This document shows, piece after piece, positions 1-12,349 of a stretch of 64,000 bases of DNA (positions within the stretch are counted from its first letter, which is position 1; the number at the start of each line of letters is the position of its first letter). The notes under the pieces are model-generated. The model worked only from the letters and a program-made list of their open reading frames with translations, ran no database searches and was not told the DNA's origin. This stretch comes from Bidens hawaiensis (Eukaryota > Streptophyta > Magnoliopsida > Asterales > Asteraceae). The stretch spans positions 123,501-187,500 of the forward strand of contig JAIQDT010003809.1 in assembly GCA_021521415.1 (NCBI GenBank), in the 5' to 3' direction. A program made the translations under genes and the position numbers.

Positions 1-245
1 GTTACTTTGTAGTACGGATTTTCGTTACGCGTCGATTATATTTTGAGTTCAGTTATTTTATATAATATATTTTAGTTATACGACTTTAGTTCAGTACTCT
101 GTTACCCGAGCATTTCTGACTTGTCGTTGGGGCGTCAACGACATGGCACTTATCGTGACAGTGCGTAATCAAAGTTCACGGCGTCTCTGAAAGTACTCAT
201 GTAGTACCTTGGCCACTTAGAGGCGTATAGATCGATCTTAGCTCC

Positions 246-283
<38 letters not shown>

Positions 284-1198
284 ATGGCACTTATCGTGAC
301 AGTGCGTAATCAAAGTTCACGGCGTCTCTGAAGGTACTCATGTAGTACCTTGGCCACTTAGAGGCGTATAGATCGATCTTAGCTCCGACTTCTGACTCCT
401 GACTCCTGACTCCTGACTTCTGTTTGAGATGGAACAATGTGTGCACGCCACCCACACCGTCTCCTTGGTGCATGGACTAGCTAGCTGTGTACCCCTCTGT
501 TTAGGCTCTGGGTGCTTCCGTATTACACGACCTATTTATTTTAACATCATCGTCGTGTATTTTAGTAATTATATTTTGTTTCGCTATATTTCTGGTCCGT
601 TTTGATATGTGTATATGCATTTGATTAAATTTGAGTATATTCAGATTACGTCCCGATCGTGTATCGGATTATGTTTCGCATTTAATTATAGTTCAGTTAA
701 ATGTTACACGTTATATGTTACACGTCACACATTATATGTTACAAGTTATATGTTTCTGGCTCTGGGTGTTTTTGTTATAGTTCTGATATATTTCCGCATG
801 CGTTTGACCATGTTCTGGCCAAGTGTCGGATCATACATCCGAATTTTATTAAGTATATGTTTAGGTAAAAAGGGTTGGTTTCGAGTTTGAATTGAAGTTC
901 ATATATTTATTCTCTTACGTCTGTCCTTACCTATACTATTGTTCTTTCCGTTACTGGGCAATTTTTGGCTCAGCCGTGTTTTCTTGTTTTGTTTTTCTTA
1001 TTTTGTTTTCAGGTAATCCGGGATTCTGGGAATTTAGTGATGAGAGATAAAAAATGAAGTTCAAGCTTCTAAAAGTTAATTCATTTTGTTTAATAATATG
1101 ACGTAGGTTGCATTAATTTTTGTTGTATTTTGGATTGTGGCGTTGATTTGATATCTGTAATAGTAACACGTTAGCCTGCTCCGGGTTGGGGTGTTACA
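1..1198 (+). repeat. 5' LTR (3' portion only) of the Tekay-like element
   Basis: This is the right-hand third of the LTR and ends in GTTACA immediately before the primer-binding site. It carries a 93-codon open frame (609-890) that also occurs in the other LTR, has no recognisable domain and is not called a gene. Confidence 0.9.
141..421 (+). repeat. Tandem duplication of 141 bp with GACTCCT heptamer runs inside the LTR
   Basis: A block starting ACATGGCACTTATCGTGAC occurs at 141 and again at 282. Each copy ends in a run of the 7-mer GACTCCT. The matching block in the 3' LTR (4876 and 5010) has one heptamer fewer in its first run, which accounts for the only length difference seen between the LTRs. 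Confidence 0.9.
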
Positions 1199-2298
1199 GT
1201 TATGGTATCAGAGCAAAGGCTCTTTCCTGTAGAAAACTTAAACCTAAAAGTAAAACCTGTGAGGAAATGGGTAGACGTTGGGTTAGGGTTTCCTGTTTCC
1301 TGTCATTATTCATCATTTTGTGATTTTCCCAATGTCAGTAAGTAACCCGTCATTGTTAGCAATAGGCGTCTTTTTAACCTTATAAATTAGTCAAGTACAA
1401 TGAGTTAAGTTATTCTGTCTTCTCCACCGCTTGCGCTCTATGACTTAAGAAGTGACTTCCGAAGACATTGTTTGAAGCCACCAAAGAGATCATGACTTTG
1501 ACTAACCCTCTTTACACTCGATTTAGACCTTGCTACCTCGTATGCCTCGAGACATATTCCGCAGAACCTATAATCTAAATAAATATGAGACTTGGTGTTA
1601 GTAAACACCTTTAAGTAACCGACATCTTTCATAATTTGTTTGTCATCGCAACGTTATTTCTTTGTAATCATAGCTAGGACTTTGAGATGCATTATGGGTG
1701 GACAATTAGGACACTACTGTAAAGTAAATTGACGATTACACTTGATCAACGTAATGGTGAATTTACAGTTACATATGTGTGCTATTGAATTCCTATGATG
1801 TAGATTAGTGTCTTTCTGAATCCGTAAAGACACTGTAAAGTAAATTAACGATTGCACGTCGCAAATGTAACCGTGAATTTATACGTACGCATGAGTGCTA
1901 CTACAATCTTATTTTGCATATTAATATTTCTTTGAATACGCCAATCTGACCTTGTCATAAGTTTGCCATTATATAGTTATAGGTTTATACGACTTTATTA
2001 ATATAAAACCACTTTGAATGCAAAACTCATATTTGCGACCCCATTCCAATATTTTTTTTTATTGTTTACATCATAGTACCCCGTAATCCGGTTAAATCGG
2101 TTTGATTTTGTATAAATTTTGATTTCTCAAGTTCAATCTCTGTTTATCTGTCGTTTCAGGAAATCCGAAGTTTTAGTGTCTTGTATTTGCATATCTGAAT
2201 TTATAAAGTTTACATTCGGTTCGATCTTCGTTATATTTGAATTTACTTGTTTCCATTATGCAATTTCGAGGACGAAATTCTTTTAAGGGAGGTAGTAT
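1199..2298 (+). other. Non-coding interior of the Tekay-like element
   Basis: No gag, protease, reverse transcriptase, RNase H or integrase motif is visible in any frame. Two diverged copies of a roughly 120-bp segment, both containing GTAAAGTAAATT, lie near 1718 and 1836. The 3' end holds a polypurine tract, AAGGGAGG (2285-2292), shortly before the LTR. The interior is a deletion derivative kept only for priming and probably packaging. Confidence 0.75.
1203..1214 (+). other. Primer-binding site (initiator-Met tRNA)
   Basis: TGGTATCAGAGC lies five bases after the LTR end. It is complementary to the 3' end of plant initiator methionine tRNA, the standard primer for LTR-retrotransposon minus-strand synthesis. 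Confidence 0.9.
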
Positions 2299-4980
2299 TG
2301 TAATATACTAAAATTCGAAACAATAAAATAATAAATGTCGATTGTTAGAAAATTGATAAACCGATGAACCGTTAATAAACGAAAAATCATGATTTACATA
2401 TAAATTATATTTAATATAAAATAATAAATAATAAATTGATATGATAATCTAATTGAATAAATATTAAGTAGATTGTTGGTGGATATATATATTTTTGAAG
2501 GGGTTTTCAAAATATAAATATATGTATTTAAATAAATTAAAACAGGAAAGGATAATAAAACAAATGGATATATTAGAGTGACAAATATTTTAAATTCTTG
2601 ATCGATATTCGAATTCTCAATTGTTATCATCAAATAAATTTAAATTTTAAGTTAACTTTTAGTGTACGATTGGGAGAACTGCAACTTCGCTGCTTCTTTG
2701 TTTGTCACCATTAATCTGACTCAAAATTAAACATATATTCTTTGCCGCCGCCGCCCTGCAACTCCCCGCAAACAATAGCCAGCGCTGTTGGTCGTTGGAA
2801 GGAAGGCCGCGCGATTCGCTGGTGCCGAAACTAGTCACCGCAGCCCTTGCAACCCGCCAGAGAAGTCGCCGACACCGCTGGTAGTCACGCACCACCGCTC
2901 GCCTCCGCTCTCCGTGTTTCCGCATTAAGCCGCTATGTACCGCCACCGTGAATCCCCCACCTTGAAGGTAACAGCCTAATACATGATCGATTCCGCTATT
3001 TTTTTTATCTTTCTCGCTCGTTTCAGATTTGAATTACGGGTTTAAAATCTGGGGTTTAACGAGACGAGATTAACATATATGTTCAACAAACTTTGAAAAC
3101 AAACTTCACTAATTAGTTCACCGGGTTGCAATATGAAGGTAAACCTTTTTCAAGCTAAAACATGTTTATATTTAAGATACTAATCAGAGACCCATGGCTC
3201 ACCATAATAGCCATATATAGATCTGAATTTTGTTTGTTATATTAGCTAAATGTTGTTGTCATTGTTTTCGGAAGTTAACTGTGTGTGATATAAAATTCAA
3301 AATGAATAAGGAATTGTGAAAAGAATTATTATTGTTTAATATTTGTGTGCATGTACATCTTTTATTATATAACAGATAAATAGTATCTGAATTGTAAGCA
3401 TACCCGAATGAAATAACATGATCTAAGTTACAATAAAATATGAAATTTTGATTTTGAATTTTAAACAAAGTTATTCGTAACTCTCTGTAGGTAAAAAAAT
3501 TCGTTTGGCTTATCTCAACAAACTATCAGTTATCGTGAAATTGAAGGTGTTCAATTCGTTTAAATATAATAAACAATCTTTATATAAACAAAATCAAAAT
3601 CATAATCTCTCTGTCGTATTCACAACAACCATCGCCGCCCCTACAAATCGTCACGAAACGTGTCATCTTTGCTGGAAACTTTCTAACGGAAACCACCGCG
3701 ACCGCTAACGATCGCTTTCGGAAACAACCGCCACAACCTCGGTCGCGTCAATGGTTGCAAGGAATCACCGACACCGCGTTTCCTCCTCTTTCGAGTTACG
3801 CCACCTACACTAGAATCACAAGTGCCATAGTCACTGCCACCGGAACGAACCAACGCTGCGTCCACGCTTCTACCTCCAACGAAGGTAACCCATATTGAGT
3901 CATACTCCATGTTTTGTTTCGACCGATTTGAAAAACTGATTAATGAAACAACAATAACAAATTGTATTTTGTTGGGTTAAAACACAAACCGTGACGTACG
4001 TTGGCGTTTGTTTTTGGAATGAAATAGAACGGTTAAATGAAGTTTTAGTTGATTGAAGTTTTGTTTTATAAATTTGCTTCTACAGAAGCTTTTCTATTCA
4101 ACAATGGTAACTTAATATTAAATATATATATGAGTATATATGGAGTTCATATATATAATATATGTGCAGGTCTATTGTGCGTAAATTCACAAACTGTGAA
4201 ACCATGCATGCTCCTCATCCAATTAATTAAATAAATTGGTTTTGTAGATAATAAATACTATTTGTAAATATTAAAATTCGTCTAATCAGTTTATGTAAAA
4301 GCGAACGAAATCATACATTCATATATATTAGTTATTTCAATATTCTCTTTGGCCTAATTATGAAACTTGATTATGTAAATAAAAGATACAAACATGTTTG
4401 TCTATTTAAACGGGTCAACCGCTCAAACAAAAATATAACTTTAACTACGATAATAATAATATTGTAGGTTCTCGTGACGTTTAATCAAGCTTAAGTCTTT
4501 TTACGATTAACACTATTCCGCTTATAAGGTACGGATTCTGTTTTTGTTTCTTCTTAGTATTAATATATTTGTTACTTCGTAGTACGGTTTCCGTCTTTGT
4601 TTCCTCTTAGTATTATTTATATTCCGTTACTTCGTAGTACGGATTCTGGTTTCTGTCACTCATAGTATAAATTTTATTTTGTTACTTTGTAGTACGGTTT
4701 CTGTTTTTGTTCACTTTTAGTATTGAATCTATTCCGTTACTTTGTAGTACGGATTTTCGTTACGCGTCGATTATATTTTGAGTTCAGTTATTTTATATAA
4801 TATATTTTAGTTATACGACTTTAGTTCAGTACTCTGTTACCCGAGCATTTCTGACTTGTCGTTGGGGCGTCAACGACATGGCACTTATCGTGACAGTGCG
4901 TAATCAAAGTTCACGGCGTCTCTGAAAGTACTCATGTAGTACCTTGGCCACTTAGAGGCGTATAGATCGATCTTAGCTCC

Positions 4981-5011
<31 letters not shown>

Positions 5012-5926
5012 ATGGCACTTATCGTGACAGTGCGTAATCAAAGTTCACGGCGTCTCTGAAAGTACTCATGTAGTACCTTGGCCACTTAGAGGCGTATAGA
5101 TCGATCTTAGCTCCGACTTCTGACTCCTGACTCCTGACTCCTGACTTCTGTTTGAGATGGAACAATGTGTGCACGCCACCCACACCGTCTCCTTGGTGCA
5201 TGGACTAGCTAGCTGTGTACCCCTCTGTTTAGGCTCTGGGTGCTTCCGTATTACACGACCTATTTATTTTAACATCATCGTCGTGTATTTTAGTAATTAT
5301 ATTTTGTTTCGCTATATTTCTGGTCCGTTTTGATATGTGTATATGCATTTGATTAAATTTGAGTATATTCAGATTACGTCCCGATCGTGTATCGGATTAT
5401 GTTTCGCATTTAATTATAGTTCAGTTAAATGTTACACGTTATATGTTACACGTCACACATTATATGTTACAAGTTATATGTTTCTGGCTCTGGGTGTTTT
5501 TGTTATAGTTCTGATATATTTCCGCATGCGTTTGACCATGTTCTGGCCAAGTGTCGGATCATACATCCGAATTTTATTAAGTATATGTTTAGGTAAAAAG
5601 GGTTGGTTTCGAGTTTGAATTGAAGTTCGTATATTTATTCTCTTACGTCTGTCCTTACCTATACTATTGTTCTTTCCGTTACTGGGCAATTTTTGGCTCA
5701 GCCGTGTTTTCTTGTTTTGTTTTTCTTATTTTGTTTTCAGGTAATCCGGGATTCTGGGAATTTAGTGATGAGAGATAAAAAATGAAGTTCAAGCTTCTAA
5801 AAGTTAATTCATTTTGTTTAATAATATGACGTAGGTTGCATTAATTTTTGTTGTATTTTGGATTGTGGCGTTGATTTGATATCTGTAATAGTAACACGTT
5901 AGCCTGCTCCGGGTTGGGGTGTTACA
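2299..5926 (+). repeat. 3' LTR, complete, 3,628 bp
   Basis: This starts TGTAATATAC and ends GTTACA, giving the TG...CA ends of an LTR. It is unusually long. It contains two GC-rich islands (about 2740-2950 and 3625-3900) in otherwise AT-rich sequence, a 56-bp tandem array (4512-4760) and the heptamer block. Short open frames inside it do not resemble known proteins. Confidence 0.85.
4512..4760 (+). repeat. Tandem array of a ~56-bp unit in the LTR
   Basis: The motif GTTACTTYGTAGTACGG recurs at about 56-bp spacing four times, with a degenerate fifth copy at the left. Each is followed by a T-rich stretch and a TAGTAT core. It lies upstream of the promoter-like half of the LTR, so an enhancer-type role is possible but unproven. 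Confidence 0.85.
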
Positions 5927-6037
5927 TGAATGGAGTCATCATTATACCTGCATTGTTACTTAACAAAACCAACAAAAATGAGAACTAATTTAAAGATAAC
6001 TTTGCAATCAAAATCATATGATTGCTTTAAACCTTAC

Positions 6038-6284
6038 ATTAACAAGTTCAATGAGCGACCGCTTAAATTAAAATCAGAGACGAATTTCCTAACAGATGCC
6101 AGTGAACTAAGATCCAACTCCATTGCATCGACTTTAGCTGTCGGGATTTCTTTAACGATTGTTTCTTGAACCTGTTTACCCGCAGCCATATTCCTGGCCC
6201 CCATTACCACATGGGCTCCACGTAGGGCTAGCACTCGTGCTGTTTCACGTCCAATGCCACTTGATCCTCCTGTTAACGGGGATG
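6038..6284 (-). pseudogene. TIC32-like short-chain dehydrogenase/reductase, second coding piece (Rossmann core)
   Basis: Read on the minus strand this encodes the start of an SDR nucleotide-binding fold: TGGSSGIG at the dinucleotide loop, then [17 protein letters not shown], an NAD(P)-binding ARN, and [14 protein letters not shown]. This pattern is characteristic of the TIC32/retinol-dehydrogenase-like SDRs associated with the chloroplast inner envelope. The piece ends in LNLL followed by AT|GTAAGG, a good splice donor at the place where the family continues into its NNAG motif, so an intron follows. That intron is where the Tekay-like element sits; later exons must lie left of the window. 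Upstream, the frame joins without gap to the piece at 29890-29980. The nicotinamide-site Tyr and Lys are not in this window. The gene appears split by mobile DNA and is probably dead. Confidence 0.75.
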
Positions 6285-6696
6285 CTCAGCATTAAAAAAA
6301 ACTTGTAATGCGATTTGAATCGAATTCAAATTCCATAAATAAATTCGGTTTTTTAATAGATGATTCGATTTGAATTCAGTAATCCAATTTCTGATTTTCA
6401 ATTCGATTCGAAATTCTAATTCAAATTATGCATTTTATTTTTATTTTATATGTACACATGCAACTATAAAAGAGCTTATTATAAGACATTATGTTCTGCA
6501 GGGGAGGCTCGGAGGGTGTGCGAGCCGCACCATCGGCCGGGGGCACAAACTTTTTTATACATATTACATATATATGTTTTTTGGTGTTAAAAATAAGGTT
6601 TATTGCAATGATTTATGAGATAATTACAATATAATAAATCGGTCGATAAAAGTTTTATTCACGTACATTAGCGAATAAAAAATTTTTGTTAAGGCC

Positions 6697-7015
6697 TGAT
6701 GGATCAAGAGCGATTATAACAATTGTATTCTGCCGTCAAGTTATCAATTCATTAATCAAAAGAGGCTTTAAATAGCCAAACAAATTACAACCAACTCAAG
6801 ACTCAAAACCCTAAAAAGACTGAACAACTTGGACTACGTGGACTACATGACCACGACTTCTAGACTTATTCAAAATACCAACTACCCACTAACTTAACAA
6901 ACTGAAAATAAACAAACGTGCATTCTAGATAACTTGGACAATACGGCGACCCTTTTCAATAAAGACTGACCCGACCCATGATCCATGACACCAATTTGAA
7001 TTATAAACTCTAACA
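6697..7015 (-). repeat. 3' LTR of copia I
   Basis: This is 319 bp and begins TGATGG and ends TAACA on the plus strand. It adjoins the polypurine tract AAGAGGGGG of the minus-strand element. Confidence 0.95.
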
Positions 7016-7027
7016 CCCCCTCTTAAT

Positions 7028-10000
7028 TCAAATTGTTGTTACTCCCAACTTCAACCTCAGCTTACTGAACTGTTCCACCCCCAAAGCTTTGGTCATAATA
7101 TCTGCCACTTGATCTTCTGTGTAACATGACTTAATTTCCACCTGTTTTTCTTCAACCAAATCTTTGATATAATGATAACGAACATCAATATGCTTACTTC
7201 GATTGTGTAGAGCTGAGTTCTTTGTGAGAAACACTGCTGAGATGTTATCACAATGTATCACTGTTGCTTCTGTTTGTTCCTGCCCAATATCCTTCATTAA
7301 CTTCCTCAACCAAACTGCTTGACAAGCAGCAGCATTGACAGCAATATATTCTGCCTCGGTTGTGGATAAGGCCACAACCCGTTGCTTCTTCGAACTCCAT
7401 GAGATTGCCCCCGTTCCTGATGAGAACACACTTGCTGAAATGCTTTTTCGATCATCAAGTGATCCGGCCCAGTCACTATCCGAGTACCCTTCAAGTTTCA
7501 CATTACTTGTTTTGCCATACCACAAACCATGACCAACAGTTCCTGCTACATACCTTAGAATTTTCTTGGCTGCACCATAATGAAACAAAGATGGATTTTG
7601 CATAAACCTTGAAACTGAACTTACTGAAAAAGCTAGATCAGGTCTAGTGTGTGTGAGGTAAATTAAACCTCCAATTAAGCTTCTGAACTTGTATGTATCA
7701 GCTTGAGGACCTTCATCATTGTTACTAAGCTTTGCCCCAAACTTCATAGGTACTGCAGTTGCTGTGCAGTTCCACATACCAAACCTTTTTAGAAGATCTG
7801 TTGCATACTTCTTTTGGGATATAAAGATGCCATTACTCTTTTGGATTACCTCTAATCCAAGAAAGTAATGAAGAGAGCCAAGGTCAGACATATCAAACTC
7901 ACTCACCATCTTCTTTTTAAACTCATCTATCAAATCTGCACATGAACTCATGTAGATAATATCATCTACATATAAGCATACAATAATAATATCACCTTTG
8001 CTTGTTCTCTTGATATACACGGTAGGCTCACTTATGCTTCTTTTGTATTTATTTTGTTGTAGATAAGTGTCTATTCTTTCATACCAGGCTCTTGGAGCCT
8101 GTTTCAACCCATATAGTGCTTTATGAAGTTTGTAGACTTTATCTTCTTGTACTGCATTCTCGAACCCAGGAGGCTGTGTAACAAAGACTTCTTCTTTCAA
8201 TGGCCCGTTAAGAAAGGCCGATTTCACATCGAACTGTTGTACTTCCCACCCCTTTTGTGCAGCAAGTGACAAAACTGTTCTTATTGTTTCGAACCTTGCC
8301 ACCGGTGAGAAGGTGTCTTCATAATCTATTCCGTATTTTTGTGCGTACCCCTTTGCAACAAGGCGTGCTTTGTACTTGTGAACTTTCCCTTCTGCTGTTG
8401 TCTTTACTCTATATACCCATTTGAGCCCAATTGCTTTCTTCCCTTGAGGAAGAGTTGTGAGTGTCCAAGTTTGATGCTTATGTAAAGAAGCCAACTCCTC
8501 CTCCGTTGCTTTTCTCCATTCTTTAAACTTGGCTGCTTCAACATGAGATTCTGGTTCAACTAATGATAGTGCGAATTGACAAGAACCATAGGCATCATCT
8601 TCAATGGCATGTGTATTATCATACACATCATTAAGTGAACGCATCCTTAGAATTCGGTTTTCTGAGTCTGAGCTTGACTCAGCATTGTCACAGTTGGTTG
8701 GAGGAGTGCATGGAGAACCTTCACGAGAAGTTCTTTGGCTGGATGACCTTTCTTCTTCAGGAGCATTTGAATGACTAACTGGTGAATCATTTTGAGAAGT
8801 TCCATTTGATTCACTTTCTTCATTGACAACATCAGCAACATTTTCATCTTCGGCCAACAATTCACCCCCTTCATATCCAACCCCGTTTGAGGTACCACAA
8901 TCTTCACTTTTCCACTTTGCCCCCTCATCAAAAATGACATCCCTACTTGTTATAATTCTTTTTGTACCAAAATCATAAAGCCTATATGCTTTTGAATTTG
9001 AGCAATAACCAACAAATATGCACTTCCTAGATTTGGAATCCAACTTTTTTCTAAGTTGAGCCGGTACCAAACCATAGGCAATGCACCCGAACACTTTTAA
9101 ATGACTCACCGAGGGTTTTTCACCATACCATGCTTCATACGGTGTCATGTCTTGAACAGCCTTTGTTGGAGACAAACTTAGAATATATGCAGCCGTTGCA
9201 ATAGCTTCACCCCAGAAACATTTGCTTAAATCTTTCCCTTTTAGCAAGCATGTAGCCATATCAACTACCGTTCGATTTTTACGTTCAGCCACCCCATTTT
9301 GTTGGGGAGTATAAGGAGCTGTAAGTTCCCTATGGATACCATGCTCTTAACAAAAAACTTGTGAATGCTCTAGAACAGAATTCTCCTCCACGATCTGTTC
9401 TTAAAGTTACAATTTTCTTTCCTGTTTCATTTTCCACACGTGCTTTGAAAATTTTAAATTTTCCAAAGCTATCAGACTTCTTAACCATAAGATACACCCA
9501 TGACATTCTTGTATAATCATCGGTGAACATTATAAAATAATAGTTACCCCCTAGAGACATGGTTTGCATGGGTCCAACTAGATCAGCATGAACTAGTTGT
9601 AGTGTTTTGGTTGCTCGCCATGCACCTAGAGGAAACGCCTTTCTTGTCTGTTTGCCAAAAATGCAGCCTTCACATACACCCACTGCATTCAGCCTTGGCA
9701 GCCCTTTTACCATTGCCTTGTAGACTAGCACCTTTAACCCTCTTTCATACAAATGCCCATACCTTTGATGCCACAACACATCGTCATTGTTGTTCACAGT
9801 TGCTAGTGCCTTTTGCTTTTGCCCTTTCTTAACATGTAGAGGGAATACATTGTTTTCAGCCATTTCTATTCGGCTAACATGTTTGCCACTTCTAGAACGA
9901 GTAATAGTACATGCACCATTATCAAAAAGTAAGGCATACCCGGCTCTCATAAGTTGCCCTACACTTATAAGATTATAACCAAGTGCTGGTGCATATTGTA

Positions 10001-11069
10001 CCTCATTTAGTGTCTTGTGCTTTCCCATGCTATCTTCTAGGCTCACAATACCTTTTCCTTCCACTTGTATACCCGTTCCGTTTCCCATCTTCACTGTAAC
10101 TTTCTTGGCCTCATTTATGTCTTTGAACAACCCATGTTGTCCTGTCATATGATTAGAACACCCGCTGTCTATAAACCAGACATCATCCTTGTGTTCTTCA
10201 TTTTCTGCAATGGCCATGTTCAACAGACCATCTTCCTCCTCTTCCTCTTGCTCGTTAACAGCAGCATTCGCTCTTGGCTCACTCCAACATTCTGATTTCA
10301 CGTGCCCAAACTTGTTACAGTTGTAGCACTGAACACCCCCTCTTCCTCTTGCAGAGAATCTGCCATGCCCTCTGCCTCTCCCTCTTGGGAAGCCTCTTCC
10401 CCGTCCTCTATAAACGGGTTGTTCATCTTCTCTAGCCTGGAATGCTTGTTCTTCAACAGCAACATCTGTACCTCGGTTAACTCGACATTCATGAGCCTGC
10501 AATGAGCCCATAAGCTGATCAAAAGTCAGCGTTGTGAGATCTTTTGATTCCTCAATTGCAGTCACCACATGATCCCACTTGGGTGGGAGACTTCTTAAAA
10601 CCTTCTCCACATTTGTTTGATCTGACACATCTTCTCCAAGAGATCTTTTCTGGTTTACATTCTTCATGACCTTTGACAAGAAATCACCCACCGTTTCATT
10701 TTCCTTCATCTGAATAGTTTCAAATTCACGTCGTAAAGTTTGCAACTTCACAGTCTTCACCTTTGAATCTCTTTGGTACTCCGTTTTCAGAAGAGCCCAG
10801 GCTTGTGCAGCCGTCGTTGCTGCTGCTATTCGTGAAAAAACTTCATCATGCACTGCTTGTTGAATTAAGCTAAGAGCCCTAGCATCTTTCTGCCTGTTGT
10901 TACGAAGGCGAGTCCTGTCAGCATCTTCTTCATTGTAGCCCGTAACCACAAAATCCCAGAGATCATGAGAGAGGAGAAGGGTTTTCATTCTGATATTCCA
11001 GAATTCATAACCCTCACCTTTGAAGATTGGGAGTGGGGTTGTTGGGTTGGATGAATTAGGGTTTGCCAT
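7028..11069 (-). pseudogene. gag-pol polyprotein of copia I, one frameshift plus one nonsense codon
   Basis: The order is Ty1/copia: a gag core, a CCHC zinc knuckle (CYNCNKFGHVKSEC), aspartic protease (WFIDSGCSNHMTG), GAG-pre-integrase, the integrase core (HADLVGP...DDYTR...RTDRGGEF), then reverse transcriptase with YVDD in [10 protein letters not shown], and RNase H ([19 protein letters not shown]). The left frame stops at about 9330. The matching integrase text resumes in another frame from about 9340, continuing as [20 protein letters not shown] one-base change in a run of T plus a TAA explain the break. Everything downstream of the break is open to 7028. Apart from this lesion the element looks recently active. 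Confidence 0.9.
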
Positions 11070-11144
11070 GAGAAAGAGATGATTGTTGAGATTTGGAGAG
11101 ATTGATTATGTAGCGGATTCAGAACCTAATGCTCTGATACCATA

Positions 11145-11463
11145 TGATGGATCAAGAGCGATTATAACAATTGTATTCTGCCGTCAAGTTATCAATTCAT
11201 TAATCAAAAGAGGCTTTAAATAGCCAAACAAATTACAACCAACTCAAGACTCAAAACCCTAAAAAGACTGAACAACCTGGACTACGTGGACTACATGACC
11301 ACGACTTCTAGACTTATTCAAAATACCAACTACCCACTAACTTAACAAACTGAAAATAAACAAACGTGCATTCTAGATAACTTGGACAATACGGCGACCC
11401 TTTTCAATAAAGACTGACCCGACCCATGATCCATGACACCAATTTGAATTATAAACTCTAACA
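11145..11463 (-). repeat. 5' LTR of copia I
   Basis: This is the second 319-bp copy, next to the primer-binding site. It would drive element transcription toward lower coordinates. Confidence 0.95.
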
Positions 11464-11533
11464 AGGCCTACGGGCCTTTTTATTTTGGCTCGACCGAGGT
11501 ATTCAAATATTCGGAGACGTCCCTGATGTTCTG

Positions 11534-12349
11534 ACATTTAATAATCAGTCTAATGACCAACCCAAGAAACAATTACCCCAAATCACAAAATGCGTAAAAT
11601 TCTAAATCCCTAATCTAGTAATCGGCTTTAGGTTTCTGCATTTGATTCCTAGTTTATTTAGTTTGTCACTTCGTTTAATGGTTTGTTATTTGATTTTAAT
11701 TTCTAGAGCAGTTTGTCAACTAGGGGTGTTCAGCGGTAGACTCATACTCGAAAAACTCAAAATTTGATTCCACCGATCTGATTCGTGTTCAGTAATCATA
11801 TTTGAATCCAACATCAAATTTTCAAAATTTGAATAATTTGGTTCGATTAATTTGAGTATTCGAAATTTGATATCAGCGGGTCGTGCTTTCTTCGGTCCCT
11901 AAGACCAAAAACTTTGTTTTTAGTAGAATATGATTTGCTATCCAAAAGGGGGTCGCAGACTTGTTGAATCGAACAACTGTATTCTTTTTGAATTAAAGCT
12001 AGGTGATTTGATGCTGATTTTTTTTGATTCGTTGACCACTCCTAAATTGTTAAACGTGTTCAAAATAAGTATACCATAGCTTGCTTTTGATTTTCAAAGT
12101 AAACTTAGCTAACACTTTGAAAATAAATGCAAAACTGGCAACTATAGTCATTGATCCACTGAGTTCATGTAGATCATGTATTCAATCTAGTTGTGTCGGA
12201 TTTGTATCGCATTGTATATATGTGTGAATCCGAGGTGGACAAAAGTGAAATTGCCCTAATTTTGCTGCAATTTTACTAATCTCGTAAAAGGTTTTTACGT
12301 TAAAAGTGGTGGAAGGCTAATCAGGCATCATGTGGTGGTGTTGATAGCC
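11534..12349. other. Residual inserted DNA, no gene seen
   Basis: Together with 6285-6498 this is what remains of the SDR interruption once recognisable elements are removed. It is AT-rich. It contains a segment starting TAGGGGTGTTCAGCGG (about 11724) followed by degenerate TTTGATTCGA-type words, resembling a worn common plant MITE. Similar GATTCGATTTGAATTC words occur at 6310-6420. No coding sequence is supported. Confidence 0.5.

Larger units (their letters stand above)
1..5926 (+). mobile_element. Ty3/gypsy Tekay-like non-autonomous LTR retrotransposon (LARD-like), left end cut by the window
   Basis: The sequence of 1-1198 recurs at 4736-5926, differing by one 7-bp repeat unit and about two substitutions, so these are the two LTRs of one young element. 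The first copy is followed by a primer-binding site complementary to the initiator-Met tRNA (1203-1214), which sets the plus orientation. The second LTR begins TGTAATATAC at 2299, just after a polypurine tract, and ends GTTACA at 5926. Only 1,100 bp lie between the LTRs and no gag or pol domain is readable there, so the element must have been mobilised in trans. The sequence just before the polypurine tract resembles the 3' end of plant Tekay/Del chromoviruses; this lineage call is from memory. The right-hand target-site duplication would be TGAAT (5927-5931); the left one is outside the window. Confidence 0.85.
6697..11463 (-). mobile_element. Ty1/copia retrotransposon I, complete, 4,767 bp
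   Basis: Two 319-bp LTRs differ at one position by eye (CAACTTGG versus CAACCTGG). An exact 5-bp target-site duplication AGGCC flanks the element (6692-6696 and 11464-11468). A primer-binding site complementary to initiator-Met tRNA lies next to the right LTR (about 11132-11143, minus strand) and a polypurine tract next to the left LTR, so transcription runs right to left. It interrupts the hAT MITE and is therefore younger than it. One nonsense codon and one frameshift break its single gag-pol frame. Confidence 0.95.
6499..11525. mobile_element. hAT-type MITE (255 bp before interruption) split by copia element I
   Basis: The left end is CAGGGGAGGCTCGGA at 6499 and the right end, read inverted, is CAGGGACGTCTCCGA ending at 11525, matching at 11 of 15 positions. 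Identical 8-bp direct repeats ATGTTCTG flank it at 6491-6498 and 11526-11533. CAGGG-type inverted ends with 8-bp duplications are the hAT superfamily signature. Removing copia I and one copy of its 5-bp duplication leaves 255 bp with no coding capacity. Confidence 0.85.

Noticed and set aside
609..890. 93-codon ORF, repeated at 5337-5618
   Set aside because: It lies inside both LTRs, has no recognisable domain and low-complexity hydrophobic content; it is duplicated only because the LTR is.
2659..2946. Arg/Ala-rich minus-strand ORF in the LTR
   Set aside because: A product of the GC-rich island; no homolog recognised and no start context.
4512..4760. CRISPR-like array
   Set aside because: Tandem repeats are contiguous, without unique spacers, in a plant LTR.
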